Origin: a virus
Strand: one strand, 5' to 3'
Virus record (IMG/VR): IMGVR_UViG_3300026519_000046
Location: 1-32,496 of that record
Length of the DNA: 32,496 nucleotides
Shown here: positions 1 to 7,380 of the stretch, piece by piece
How the letters are laid out: each line of letters starts with the position of its first letter
Position numbering within the stretch: position 1 is the first letter of the stretch
Position numbers and translations under genes: made by a program
The notes under the pieces: generated by a model
Databases searched by the model: none
Told to the model about the DNA's origin: nothing
The model's input: the letters and a program-made list of their open reading frames with translations, nothing else

Positions 1-90
1 GCTTTAGTGATATGGGATGGGAGAAGCCAGGGAAGTAAATCAAATATAGTGTTTTTAAAAGAAAAAAATAAACCAGTTATTATCAGATAG
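1..90 (+). CDS. C-terminal fragment of a probable SLOG-family (YspA/DUF2493-like) nucleotide-binding protein
   Basis: The window opens inside a reading frame that gives 29 residues, beginning ALVIWDGRSQGSKSN and ending at TAG 88-90. The WDGxSxGTK-like stretch followed by a short helix and a hydrophobic strand (KPVIIR) is the usual C-terminal signature of YspA/cpYpsA-related SLOG proteins, a Rossmann-like family thought to bind nucleotides or nucleotide-derived ligands. This is family knowledge; the ligand-binding N-terminal half lies outside the window. The stop codon sits directly on the first base of a hairpin, so the gene ends its transcription unit and converges with the minus-strand gene at 136-441. 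The assignment rests on a short piece and is moderate. Confidence 0.55.
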   Translation, partial: ALVIWDGRSQGSKSNIVFLKEKNKPVIIR

Positions 91-113
91 CCGGACAGGT
101 TATCCTGTCCGGC
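90..113. terminator. Hairpin terminator between convergent genes
   Basis: A perfect 10-bp stem (GCCGGACAGG / CCTGTCCGGC) with loop TTAT lies between the plus-strand stop at 90 and the minus-strand stop at 136. GC-rich stem and convergent position indicate a terminator serving both sides; the flanks are AT-rich, but a clean T-run is weak on either side. Confidence 0.7.
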
Positions 114-135
114 TTATTAATCAACTGTGATAGAT

Positions 136-441
136 TTACAGCTCACTATGGGTCTTAATGACTATCCGGTTTTTCTGATGCCAGATCTTTCTGGCACTGA
201 TCCATGCCTCATTTTCCCCATATTCATCCTCACGATCATCGTTCCATACTAGGTGTTTATTCCATACTTTTACCCCGTCCTTCACGAATGATATCCATTG
301 TTCGACAGTTGGAATGATGTCTGTTTCTATTATGTCCCAATCTATGAAACCACAGCCGTCTGTGGATTTGTATCCCATAACTCCTTTCCGGTGAGTACTG
401 TGTTGGAGCATGGTGTTTGGAACAAGCTTCAACTTGTACAT
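136..441 (-). CDS. Hypothetical protein, 101 aa
   Basis: This is a single small minus-strand gene. The ATG at 441 is preceded by GAGG at a suitable distance (GAGGTATTTAAA-ATG), which supports the start. The product is soluble, with many aromatic and charged residues (several Trp, an acidic stretch DDREDEYGENE in the second half), and has no signal peptide or membrane segment. It converges with the SLOG-like gene and diverges from the gene at 543. I do not recognise the family, and the sequence gives no basis for a function. Confidence 0.65.
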   Translation of the reverse strand: MYKLKLVPNTMLQHSTHRKGVMGYKSTDGCGFIDWDIIETDIIPTVEQWISFVKDGVKVWNKHLVWNDDREDEYGENEAWISARKIWHQKNRIVIKTHSEL

Positions 442-542
442 TTTAAATACCTCATTAATTTATTGGTTTGATCTCAACTACTATATATATCAATAAAATT
501 AACTAATTTGCGATTTAATCCCCTGACTAACTTGGAGGTGAT
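442..542. promoter_or_regulatory. Divergent intergenic region, probable promoters
   Basis: About 100 bases separate two divergently transcribed genes. The region is strongly AT-rich and contains an alternating TATATATA run near 483-490, compatible with AT-rich phage promoters. It also carries the ribosome-binding site GGAGGTGAT of the gene at 543. No defined consensus can be established from this copy alone. Confidence 0.35.
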
Positions 543-1694
543 ATGGGGTTGATAGAAACTTATCCGTTTGTTCATAATTTTGGTTTATATAATAAAGCAA
601 AAACAGGCACTGATTTTAGAAAAGATATTTTAACCATCCATAATAGACGATTAACAGATCTATCTGTAACAGAACGATACATATCTCCAGCTCCTTATTT
701 TGGTGTTCTGGACGGATGGTTAAATGTCGTATCAAATACAGATACGTTTACCGAAATTATTAACGGCGTCAGAATAACCGGGTATTATTATTGGACAGAT
801 AGATATAGCTATATTAAAACACCTAGTTTTTCGGAATGGGAAGAACTCACAAAGAATAAATTCAAAAATAAGTTATTTGATTACTGGGTAACAAATAAAA
901 GTATTTATTTTATGGACTATACGGAAGGTATCGCCAGCACTATATCAAAAGTAGAAAAAGTATATAGTGTGTTTGGTAAGGATGATTCAAGAAGAAATAC
1001 TGTAATTGCCAAGCATCTTGAAAAACAAGGAATAGAATTTATTACCGATATTGGCGATATTGATCTCGATAACTATGGAGTCTTTGAAGACATATCTTAT
1101 CCTAAAGATATTAAAACACTTCCTGCTAGTTCTAATACAGGTATAGGGAGTAGAAGAAAATATATTTGTGGCTCTATTGCTATGCGCATCTGTATGCTGT
1201 CTGATATGGATATTGTTCTCAAATTCTTTTCTGAGGATTGGGATAAAGTAGTTGAAATATGTTCTGAGTCTAAGGATACTGATGTTCTTATGAATTTAGT
1301 AGATAAAGTTTTATTCCCATATTATGGAAGAAGAACTTATAGAGGTATCTTAACAGGAACCACTATAAGAAAGGACATTTTATGGGAAATAGGAAGATAT
1401 CTATCCGTAGATAAAAGTTTGGATAAACTAGATGGAGAACTATTTCCGATAGATCCCCCAAAAGACAGAATAGAATTAAAAAATAATATACTTTATAAAC
1501 CTTCTCCATCCGATTATATAGAATTGTTAAAGTTATTCAGTTTGAATAAAGAGACAGCTTTATGGTTCTATTGGTCTATGATGGGGTATTTTAATCTAGA
1601 ATATAAGTTCCGTGATTTAATAGAAAGACAATTAAAAGCTAATAAAATTAATCTAGATGTATCGAACGTTTTCCATACCATAAGTAGGTTATGA
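543..1694 (+). CDS. Hypothetical protein, 383 aa
   Basis: The start ATG is preceded closely by a near-perfect ribosome-binding site (TTGGAGGTGAT). The 383-residue product is soluble, rich in Tyr, Asp, Lys and Ile, with no signal peptide, membrane segment, repeat or catalytic motif that I can identify. It is transcribed alone: it has a divergent neighbour upstream and a strong hairpin right after its stop codon, so it may have its own promoter in the preceding 100 bases. Low GC content and codon use look like the rest of the window. I do not recognise the family; a single-gene unit of this kind is often accessory, but that is inference. Confidence 0.75.
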   Translation: MGLIETYPFVHNFGLYNKAKTGTDFRKDILTIHNRRLTDLSVTERYISPAPYFGVLDGWLNVVSNTDTFTEIINGVRITGYYYWTDRYSYIKTPSFSEWEELTKNKFKNKLFDYWVTNKSIYFMDYTEGIASTISKVEKVYSVFGKDDSRRNTVIAKHLEKQGIEFITDIGDIDLDNYGVFEDISYPKDIKTLPASSNTGIGSRRKYICGSIAMRICMLSDMDIVLKFFSEDWDKVVEICSESKDTDVLMNLVDKVLFPYYGRRTYRGILTGTTIRKDILWEIGRYLSVDKSLDKLDGELFPIDPPKDRIELKNNILYKPSPSDYIELLKLFSLNKETALWFYWSMMGYFNLEYKFRDLIERQLKANKINLDVSNVFHTISRL

Positions 1695-1704
1695 AAAAAA
1701 AATA

Positions 1705-1740
1705 GCATACTCCAGACAGGTGATCCTGTCTGGAGTATGC
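1705..1740. terminator. Strong bidirectional hairpin terminator
   Basis: A perfect 16-bp stem (GCATACTCCAGACAGG and its complement) with loop TGAT lies between the convergent genes ending at 1694 and 1759. An A-run precedes it on the plus strand (1694-1702), which reads as a T-run for minus-strand transcripts, so it is a good intrinsic terminator at least for the minus-strand gene. Confidence 0.85.
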
Positions 1741-1758
1741 AACGCATTTTGATGTACG

Positions 1759-2259
1759 TTATTGTTCAAAATCGTTCGAGATAAATTCCTTAACAGCCTT
1801 TGGTAGTTGATTAAGGGCTATCCCAACCCATGACTTAGAGATAGTTTTCTGATCACAGATAGTCTCCGCCAATGCAATAATTGTTTTTTCGTCTTCAGCT
1901 ATTGCGGTGCTGGATTTTGTAAGTCTTAGAGGAATCGTTCCCATAGGAAGCCGTTTATAGAAATATGCGCGTGCTTCGTCAAATCCAACAGTCTCTGCTG
2001 CGGTGATTATTGTTGGAGGGATATCAGGAACCACTACGATAAGCTCATCTCTTACATCACGATAGGTATCCTTAATATCTTCGAGGTATTCTATATAATC
2101 CTTTATTATAGCGTAGGCTTCTAGCCTAGTCGGACTCACCGCACGGCTATATATATTCTTGTTATACGGAATAACATAAAAATCCCCATCCTCATCTATC
2201 ATATCCGTTACTACTTCATCTACAAGTGAGACAGTACCAAACAACAACACACTATTCAT
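1759..2259 (-). CDS. Hypothetical protein, 166 aa
   Basis: The frame stays open further upstream, but the ATG at 2257-2259 has an excellent ribosome-binding site (GGAGAAGGTAT-ATG), and the extra upstream residues look like translated intergenic DNA, so I choose this start. The product begins MNSVLLFGTVSLVDEV, is soluble and mixed alpha/beta, with an acidic patch early and a helical C-terminal half. No motif is recognised. It lies downstream of the DNA polymerase fragment but is separated from it by a hairpin terminator, so it probably has its own promoter in 2260-2360. Confidence 0.7.
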   Translation of the reverse strand: MNSVLLFGTVSLVDEVVTDMIDEDGDFYVIPYNKNIYSRAVSPTRLEAYAIIKDYIEYLEDIKDTYRDVRDELIVVVPDIPPTIITAAETVGFDEARAYFYKRLPMGTIPLRLTKSSTAIAEDEKTIIALAETICDQKTISKSWVGIALNQLPKAVKEFISNDFEQ

Positions 2260-2350
2260 ATACCTTCTCCAGATTAGTTTCAATAAATTTTTTAACGACC
2301 TTGTATCGACCGACACGACTATATGACAATGGCTTAAAATAATTTGGGTA

Positions 2351-2388
2351 AAAAAATAAGCACTCAGACTCACTGCAACGAGTCTGAG
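2351..2388 (-). terminator. Terminator after the DNA polymerase gene
   Basis: On the minus strand, 8 bases past the polymerase stop codon, CTCAGACTC pairs with GAGTCTGAG (9 bp, 8-base loop; 2363-2388). It is followed by a T-rich run (the A-run at 2351-2356 on the plus strand). This is a standard intrinsic terminator closing the 6302-2396 transcription unit. Confidence 0.8.
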
Positions 2389-2395
2389 CCGAATA

Positions 2396-4513
2396 TTAAT
2401 AAATCTCAGAGATTAGATTATCAGGGTGTTTATGATATCCTAGTGTTTCAAGAATAATATAAAAAACATTGCACATATCTAATGTTACTTTCTTATAATC
2501 TATGCATGACATAATTTCTTCTGGAACACCAATATTTGCTACGATTCCTACGTCTAAGTATATGGTTGGTAACGTCTTTTTATTAGTACTTTCTAAGAAC
2601 ATTTTAAGTTTTCTTCTTATTGTGGTGTCCTCTATAGATGCTACCCAATTATTTAGCCTTGTTGTTGTAGTGAGTGTTGTATTGTATTTTACACAAATAT
2701 ATGGAGGTGTTGGCTCCATCTTATATTTATCTTTAAATACATTCATCCATAGTTCTTGACTATAATACGGCGTACTTAGTGGATTATTGGTGTACTCTTC
2801 TGGTGTTTTTATTTTAGCGTAATTATTAAAGTCGGGATCTCCCGCTTTTAAACGTCTAATTATCTCTTGCTCTAGTTCAGCTATACTTCTTACTTCATCC
2901 GTTAAGCATATTTTTTCATTATTTCCTATGGTTCTTAATATACGCTCCATCATGATGTGTGCTCGCTCTGTTAAATCTTGTGGTATCTTTGAGGCTATTA
3001 AATGTACACCCTTGAGTTCTAAATCTGGTTCTTTTAGAACGTTGGCTTCTTGTACTATTGTATTCGCATAGTAGTGTTTAGATACGTTAGCAGGAGACAT
3101 CAAAGACCATGTAAATTCATTCTTCATGGCCAGTGTTTCTTTGAACTCATCATCAACACCCATACATGCTGATACCATCTTGTGGTTATGTGATATGGTT
3201 TCTGTAGTAAGCGTCATCACAGCCGCCGCTAGTCCAGTTGTTTCTGCACTGAAAACAACTTCATCGTTGTTATAATAAGCCACCCAATCCTGATAAGTAC
3301 CGCAGGTACTATCTGTATCACTTAACAGTATCCCTTCTCTTACCATATCTGGTAAATAAGCCCCGTTGATTGGCATGTGTGGAGTACAACATATGGCATC
3401 TAATATATCCTTATGCTTATTAAATCCTTTTTGAACACCAATGCATGTGGATGCAAACACTGACAAAAGTTCTTTAGGAAATTCCTCATATCTGGTACCC
3501 ATTCCTCTACATTCATCCAAAAGGATATGTGTTACTAGATTAATAATTGGATCTGGTGTATTTCTTATATCCTCTATCGTACCATTATAATTAACATACT
3601 TTTTGCTAATGTCATCTAGAATTTCCTTACACTTTATTGGATTGAATTGTCTAAAGTGATAGAAGTCACCGGCATAGATATATACAGCTCTATCAATATC
3701 AGACATCTTTGATAAAAAATAATATATTCTATCTTCTTCCTTACTATTAGCCCAATACTTTCTGCTTGAGCGAAGAACTGTCTCCATTACTTCATCAGCA
3801 GTAGGGAGGGTTAAATTATGTTTTATTATAACGTTCTTAAGTTCTTGATGTTCTGGGTATATCATTGTCATTGCTATATCCTGTATTACTAGATCAGGAT
3901 TGCTATAATATCTAGCACCTAGGGCGAATCTTTCTGTAGTCGTATTACCTATTGCGGTGACAGTGCGTGTGGTTGATGTAAGTGTATAGTGTGCGCTATA
4001 GTCGTATAATTCACTCCCACGCACTGTTAATAAACCTGATACGGAATTATTGTCTCGTTTCATGACTTGTTGTAATAGATTTTGTGTTTTAAATACTGGT
4101 ATATTTCCTTTCGTTCTTGCTGCTATCGCTTTCTTTTTATGCACTCCTCTTTGTTTTATACGTCCTTGAGTAAACTTCACTAACACAGAACTTTGTTCTC
4201 TATAGTTTGTATAGCAAGTAAACGATGGAGCTACATTAAGGTTCTCTGTAATAAGACTTAGGATGTACCGTTCCAATGTGGTCTTGACAATCTCCTTGTC
4301 TCCTGTATCTGGATCTCTCTCATAAAAAATAGCAACAGGGTCTGTCTTCCTTGACATTACTTTATTTACTACGAAGTCTTCGCACTCCTGTGTTGATTTA
4401 TTTGTCACCGTCTCCAGATATTTTACCAATGCTTTCTTATATACTACTATAGGAGACCGGGTCCTGTGTTTCTTATACCAAGCATAAGGTTTTTCAAATA
4501 GATGGTTCGACAT
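2396..4513 (-). CDS. Family B DNA polymerase, C-terminal (fingers-palm-thumb) half of a split enzyme
   Basis: The 705-residue product carries family B polymerase landmarks in order. A region resembling the start of the fingers lies near residues 95-130. A motif B-like element KRDNNSVSG is at 152-160. Motif C, SDTDS, is at 398-402 with both catalytic aspartates. The KxY-like element SKHYYA is at about 478-483, followed by ELKGVHLIASKIP near 499-511, matching the palm-thumb junction (KIMGxExxxSxxP) of T4/RB69 polymerase. Motif A (DxxSLYPS) and the 3'-5' exonuclease motifs are absent; they would lie before residue 1. The protein therefore seems to be one polypeptide of a polymerase whose N-terminal part is encoded elsewhere, as expected for phiKZ-like phages. 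Its ATG overlaps the preceding stop by one base (TAATG), implying coupled translation. Function: replication of the phage genome, together with the missing partner. Confidence 0.8.
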   Translation of the reverse strand: MSNHLFEKPYAWYKKHRTRSPIVVYKKALVKYLETVTNKSTQECEDFVVNKVMSRKTDPVAIFYERDPDTGDKEIVKTTLERYILSLITENLNVAPSFTCYTNYREQSSVLVKFTQGRIKQRGVHKKKAIAARTKGNIPVFKTQNLLQQVMKRDNNSVSGLLTVRGSELYDYSAHYTLTSTTRTVTAIGNTTTERFALGARYYSNPDLVIQDIAMTMIYPEHQELKNVIIKHNLTLPTADEVMETVLRSSRKYWANSKEEDRIYYFLSKMSDIDRAVYIYAGDFYHFRQFNPIKCKEILDDISKKYVNYNGTIEDIRNTPDPIINLVTHILLDECRGMGTRYEEFPKELLSVFASTCIGVQKGFNKHKDILDAICCTPHMPINGAYLPDMVREGILLSDTDSTCGTYQDWVAYYNNDEVVFSAETTGLAAAVMTLTTETISHNHKMVSACMGVDDEFKETLAMKNEFTWSLMSPANVSKHYYANTIVQEANVLKEPDLELKGVHLIASKIPQDLTERAHIMMERILRTIGNNEKICLTDEVRSIAELEQEIIRRLKAGDPDFNNYAKIKTPEEYTNNPLSTPYYSQELWMNVFKDKYKMEPTPPYICVKYNTTLTTTTRLNNWVASIEDTTIRRKLKMFLESTNKKTLPTIYLDVGIVANIGVPEEIMSCIDYKKVTLDMCNVFYIILETLGYHKHPDNLISEIY

Positions 4514-4905
4514 TATACTCGGTGAATATCAAAGTCATTAAACCCAGCCAAGCTAAGAGAATTTCGTAATGTTATCTCATCACCAACTGCCGCGTTACGA
4601 ACATTGATGAGAAATTCCACTACTGTTATCTCTGTAGCAGTTTCTATCCATGCTTGTGACAATATGATTTCCTTATTTGTCGGATCTTTAAGTCTATAAT
4701 AAATAAGAGAAGAAGGATCTGTGAGTGTTCCGTTTGGTAACAAACTATATATCTCAGCATGAACACTTGCCACATCCCTGTACGAAGTGGCTGTTTCCAT
4801 ACCTAATATATCTACTAATTTCAACCCTTTGTAAATCCCACCCAATACCGATGGAGCGTATGTAGTAATATCGTATGTCTTACCAAGGTCAAGTGTAACA
4901 GGCAT
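4513..4905 (-). CDS. Hypothetical protein, 130 aa (possible virion component)
   Basis: ATG start preceded by GGAG (GGAGTTTTAA-ATG). It is translationally coupled to the polymerase fragment through a TAATG overlap at 4511-4515. The product is mostly predicted beta, starting MPVTLDLGKTYDITTYAPS, without signal peptide or membrane helix. The composition, rich in Thr, Leu and short turns, resembles small structural proteins of tails or baseplates, but this is only an impression. It sits third in a run of small genes (6302 to 4513) that precedes the polymerase. Confidence 0.7.
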   Translation of the reverse strand: MPVTLDLGKTYDITTYAPSVLGGIYKGLKLVDILGMETATSYRDVASVHAEIYSLLPNGTLTDPSSLIYYRLKDPTNKEIILSQAWIETATEITVVEFLINVRNAAVGDEITLRNSLSLAGFNDFDIHRV

Positions 4906-4921
4906 TTAAAACTCCAAAAAA

Positions 4922-5356
4922 TCAAAAATATTCGACAGTTATAAGAGCAGTATATGATCCCTGCTCATATCTTATTAATGACAAACTTTCTGGAATACGT
5001 TGTTCTGTAACAACATTTAGATACGTTAATAAGTTTGCCAAGTTAATCATAAAGTTAGATACATCTTCTACCAGTGAATCCATTGCATTGTAATTCTCTC
5101 GATCCAAACCCTGAGCATATTGATCTACTAATGGCTCCAGCCATTCTATGGAATCAGGACCTTCTACTAAATATATAGGAATCAAAGGTATTGCATCATC
5201 CAATAATACTTCCATTGGATAATCGTTAATTAATTGGTTATTAGGGTCTAGAAGAGAGTATACCTGGATGAAGTAACTTGGTTTTTTATTAACCTCGGTC
5301 GTTTGTGCAATGTTGTTACCAATGTGCTGCCCATAATATTGTTCTTTATGAAACAC
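4922..5356 (-). CDS. Hypothetical protein, 144 aa, GTG start, overlapping or fused to the preceding gene
   Basis: The GTG at 5356 has a strong ribosome-binding site, GGAGG, ten bases upstream; a TGA lies two codons before it, so translation cannot begin earlier in this frame. The product is acidic, with a helical C-terminal half (VEDVSNFMINLANLLTYL) and no recognised motif. The first 109 bases overlap the end of the 5649-5248 gene in another frame. Codon choice in the overlap looks more natural in this frame than in the other. Within the overlap lies a perfectly phased A AAA AAC heptamer (5287-5281, minus strand) through which a -1 shift would fuse residue 123 of the upstream protein to Pro26 of this one, giving about 242 residues. 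It may be a separate protein, a frameshift product, or both. Confidence 0.65.
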   Translation of the reverse strand: MFHKEQYYGQHIGNNIAQTTEVNKKPSYFIQVYSLLDPNNQLINDYPMEVLLDDAIPLIPIYLVEGPDSIEWLEPLVDQYAQGLDRENYNAMDSLVEDVSNFMINLANLLTYLNVVTEQRIPESLSLIRYEQGSYTALITVEYF

Positions 5357-5649
5357 GGATCAAAAGCCTCCAGAATTTTACGGTGTTGTTTATACCAGAT
5401 GTTTATTTCAGGAAAAATCCTATATCTATAATACACGGTATATACGAAGTCAGAAGGATTGTTCTGATAATCACCCCAGACTCTATATCCTAAACCCTGC
5501 ATAAATGTTATCATCGACTGTGTTATAGATGACGCTATCGCCGTATTTGGATTTCTTAAACCATGTTCAGACAAATATTGTTTTGTAGATTCTATTAATT
5601 GCTCAGGTGTGGTAATTAATCGGATAGGGTCGTATGTTCTTTCATCCAC
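5248..5649 (-). CDS. Hypothetical protein, 133 aa, GTG start
   Basis: The GTG at 5649 is preceded by GAGGG seven bases upstream and lies inside the end of the 6302-5616 gene (34-base overlap). The first hundred residues look like an ordinary soluble protein (MDERTYDPIRLITTPEQLIE, then helical segments and a YTVYYRYRIF strand). The last 35 residues, after about EAFDP, are basic and poor in acidic residues and look like out-of-frame translation. This fits either a gene that overlaps its neighbour by 109 bases or a protein whose natural continuation is in the 5356-4922 frame. No family recognised. Confidence 0.65.
   Translation of the reverse strand: MDERTYDPIRLITTPEQLIESTKQYLSEHGLRNPNTAIASSITQSMITFMQGLGYRVWGDYQNNPSDFVYTVYYRYRIFPEINIWYKQHRKILEAFDPCFIKNNIMGSTLVTTLHKRPRLIKNQVTSSRYTLF
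5281..5287 (-). promoter_or_regulatory. Candidate -1 frameshift heptamer A AAA AAC
   Basis: On the minus strand the codons ATA AAA AAC of the 5649-5248 gene contain the slippery heptamer in the exact phase needed for simultaneous -1 slippage. After slippage the next codons are CCA AGT TAC, which are in the frame of the 5356-4922 gene. No clear stimulatory hairpin was identified downstream. Confidence 0.4.
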
Positions 5650-6302
5650 GCTAATGCCCTCACGTCTGCGGTATGTCCTATTGTTATAAAAGGATATGCG
5701 GGTGTTACATGAAATTGATAATTTATAAATAATGCGGTTTTTTCATAAACTTCAGATAGAATATTTTCATATGTTCCTTCTAGATCTAGATTATTCTGGT
5801 TAATCATTTCTATACCTTCTTCGTTAAAATGATCATATAACCACTCATAATCAGATAACGAAGATATAGTATATACCGGATCATCTGTTAGTAACTCTGG
5901 ATACTGATTTCTGGAGCACAATAACTTTCTAACACTATCTGCTATCATCGATAAGCCTCTATACGGCTCAGTCGGAACTTCACTAAAAGTCATTAGTCGA
6001 ATATACTTCTTGGATAAAAGTAACGTTCCATCTGCGTTATATACGGAATCTTCCAAATTCTTGAAATCCTTTATAGATGTTAACTTATTCCTTTTATTAT
6101 CGAATAATGGTTTATCCACAGTGGCTATCGGCTCTGGTGTTCCTCTTATATATACGCCTTTATGATATGGTTTAAGAATATCTTTATATTTATTTTCCAC
6201 CACGTGTGCTTCTTCACCACACCATATGTTAAATACTCCTTTTGGTTTGGTTATTTCTTCATACCAATTTCTTGGCTTACAGAACGGGGAAATCGTTTTC
6301 AA
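5616..6302 (-). CDS. Hypothetical protein, 228 aa, TTG start
   Basis: The start is TTG at 6302, with GAGG seven bases upstream (GAGGTTTAAC-TTG); no ATG near the N-terminus matches a ribosome-binding site as well. The product begins MKTISPFCKPRNWYEEITKP and is soluble, aromatic-rich and without recognised motif. It heads the unit 228 aa, 133 aa, 144 aa, 130 aa, polymerase. Small phage structural genes are often arranged in such overlapping runs, but no virion role can be shown here. Confidence 0.7.
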   Translation of the reverse strand: MKTISPFCKPRNWYEEITKPKGVFNIWCGEEAHVVENKYKDILKPYHKGVYIRGTPEPIATVDKPLFDNKRNKLTSIKDFKNLEDSVYNADGTLLLSKKYIRLMTFSEVPTEPYRGLSMIADSVRKLLCSRNQYPELLTDDPVYTISSLSDYEWLYDHFNEEGIEMINQNNLDLEGTYENILSEVYEKTALFINYQFHVTPAYPFITIGHTADVRALAWMKEHTTLSD

Positions 6303-6385
6303 GTTAAACCTCGTTTAGTTGGATTCACTAATTAAATATAGGAATGATCATAAGTGATCTGGTGAGATCACCTTGGAGTTAAAAA
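6303..6385. promoter_or_regulatory. Divergent control region with a hairpin before the protease gene
   Basis: These 83 bases separate the minus-strand unit from the plus-strand protease unit and must hold their promoters. A 7-bp inverted repeat, GTGATCT-GGTG-AGATCAC (6353-6370), ends only a few bases before the ribosome-binding site GGAG of the protease gene. It could be an operator or an mRNA hairpin next to the ribosome-binding site. Confidence 0.45.
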
Positions 6386-7027
6386 ATGAAACAACTGATG
6401 CCTTTTATGGTCTTTATTTCCACATTTCTACTGTCTTTCACAGCTAGTGCTGATATAGTAGAAGTACGCAGTACTGGGGACGATACCGTATCTACCGGTA
6501 CAGGCACCGTTATTAAAAAGAACTTAGTTATTACCAATTACCATGTTATAGAAAACATGAATAATATTTATATACGATATGGGGATATAAAACGAAAAGC
6601 AGTAGTAGTTCGCATTGATATTGAAAATGATTTGGCTTTATTAAAATCAAATACTGGAAAGTTAAAACCAGTACAACTTAGTGATAAGTTTAGTGGATAT
6701 GGAGTAGGTTATGGATATTTAGATGGAGTAAGACATAAGAGTAGTGAGGGTCAATATACTGTTCAGGGAACTAGGGTGATCTATACCTCTACGTTATATA
6801 AAGGTTTATCCGGAGGACCCATATATGATGGACGTAGTAAGAGAACAGTGGCGATCATATCTGCTATTGCTAGAGATAGTGAAAGTTGCTCAGATATAGT
6901 TAGTATAGGAATACCGGCACGAATTGTTATTGATTTCATCAACAACAAAAAACCCACAAGCCCTGTAAATTCAAAGGGTCCGCTTTCATTAGATATGACT
7001 AAATCTCTTCCAATTTTTGTTAAATAG
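6386..7027 (+). CDS. Exported trypsin-like (chymotrypsin-fold) serine protease, 213 aa
   Basis: Residues 1-22 form a Sec signal peptide: Lys near the start, hydrophobic core PFMVFISTFLLSF, and a likely cleavage after TASA. The mature part shows the trypsin/HtrA triad in order: TNYHVI with His53, NDLALLK with Asp82, and GLSGGPIYD with Ser142. Glycine-rich strands GTGTVI and VGYGYLDG and a late IPARIVIDFI helix are also typical of the S1C (DegP-like) core. There is no PDZ domain, so this is a minimal single-domain protease. Its predicted site is the periplasm or cell surface of the infected cell. Targets are unknown; host envelope proteins or competing phage factors are possible (inference). 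It starts the plus-strand unit that leads into TerL. The start is supported by GGAG upstream and by the signal peptide. Confidence 0.85.
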   Translation: MKQLMPFMVFISTFLLSFTASADIVEVRSTGDDTVSTGTGTVIKKNLVITNYHVIENMNNIYIRYGDIKRKAVVVRIDIENDLALLKSNTGKLKPVQLSDKFSGYGVGYGYLDGVRHKSSEGQYTVQGTRVIYTSTLYKGLSGGPIYDGRSKRTVAIISAIARDSESCSDIVSIGIPARIVIDFINNKKPTSPVNSKGPLSLDMTKSLPIFVK

Positions 7028-7035
7028 GTGGTATT

Positions 7036-7380
7036 ATGTTTATTAGTTTTGAAGCAATTTTCTACGAAAATGATGTTCCTAAAGAAAAAGATACATTGGT
7101 AATTTATGATAAGGAATGGCAAGAAGAAGCACAAAGGATATTAAAAGAAAAATATCCTTCTATAGAGTATGATCGTGAAGTATATAGAGAAATTACAGGT
7201 AATGTATTATCTGTAGAAGAAATTGATGAAGTTGTATTTGTTGGTAATAAAGGAACGATAGTTAATAATATATCAAAACTTAGAAGGATGGCAAAAGAAA
7301 CATCATTGATTATTGTATCTGAGGATATATCTTCTAATCTAAAACAAGTCTTGGACGGATTCTCTCGTGTCGTATCGTGA
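7036..7380 (+). CDS. Hypothetical protein, 114 aa
   Basis: ATG start eight bases after the protease stop, with AGGTGG upstream. The product is acidic and lysine/glutamate rich, with a pattern of alternating strands and helices (VIYDKEWQEEAQRIL, DEVVFVGNKGTIVNNISKL, TSLIIVSEDISSNL) that could be a small alpha/beta fold. No motif is recognised. Its end overlaps the next gene by 14 bases, so the two are probably translated together upstream of TerL. Confidence 0.7.
   Translation: MFISFEAIFYENDVPKEKDTLVIYDKEWQEEAQRILKEKYPSIEYDREVYREITGNVLSVEEIDEVVFVGNKGTIVNNISKLRRMAKETSLIIVSEDISSNLKQVLDGFSRVVS

Noticed and set aside
1759-2373. 204-residue version of the 166-residue gene
   Set aside because: The added N-terminus runs into the terminator region of the polymerase gene and lacks a ribosome-binding site; the internal ATG at 2259 has a strong one.
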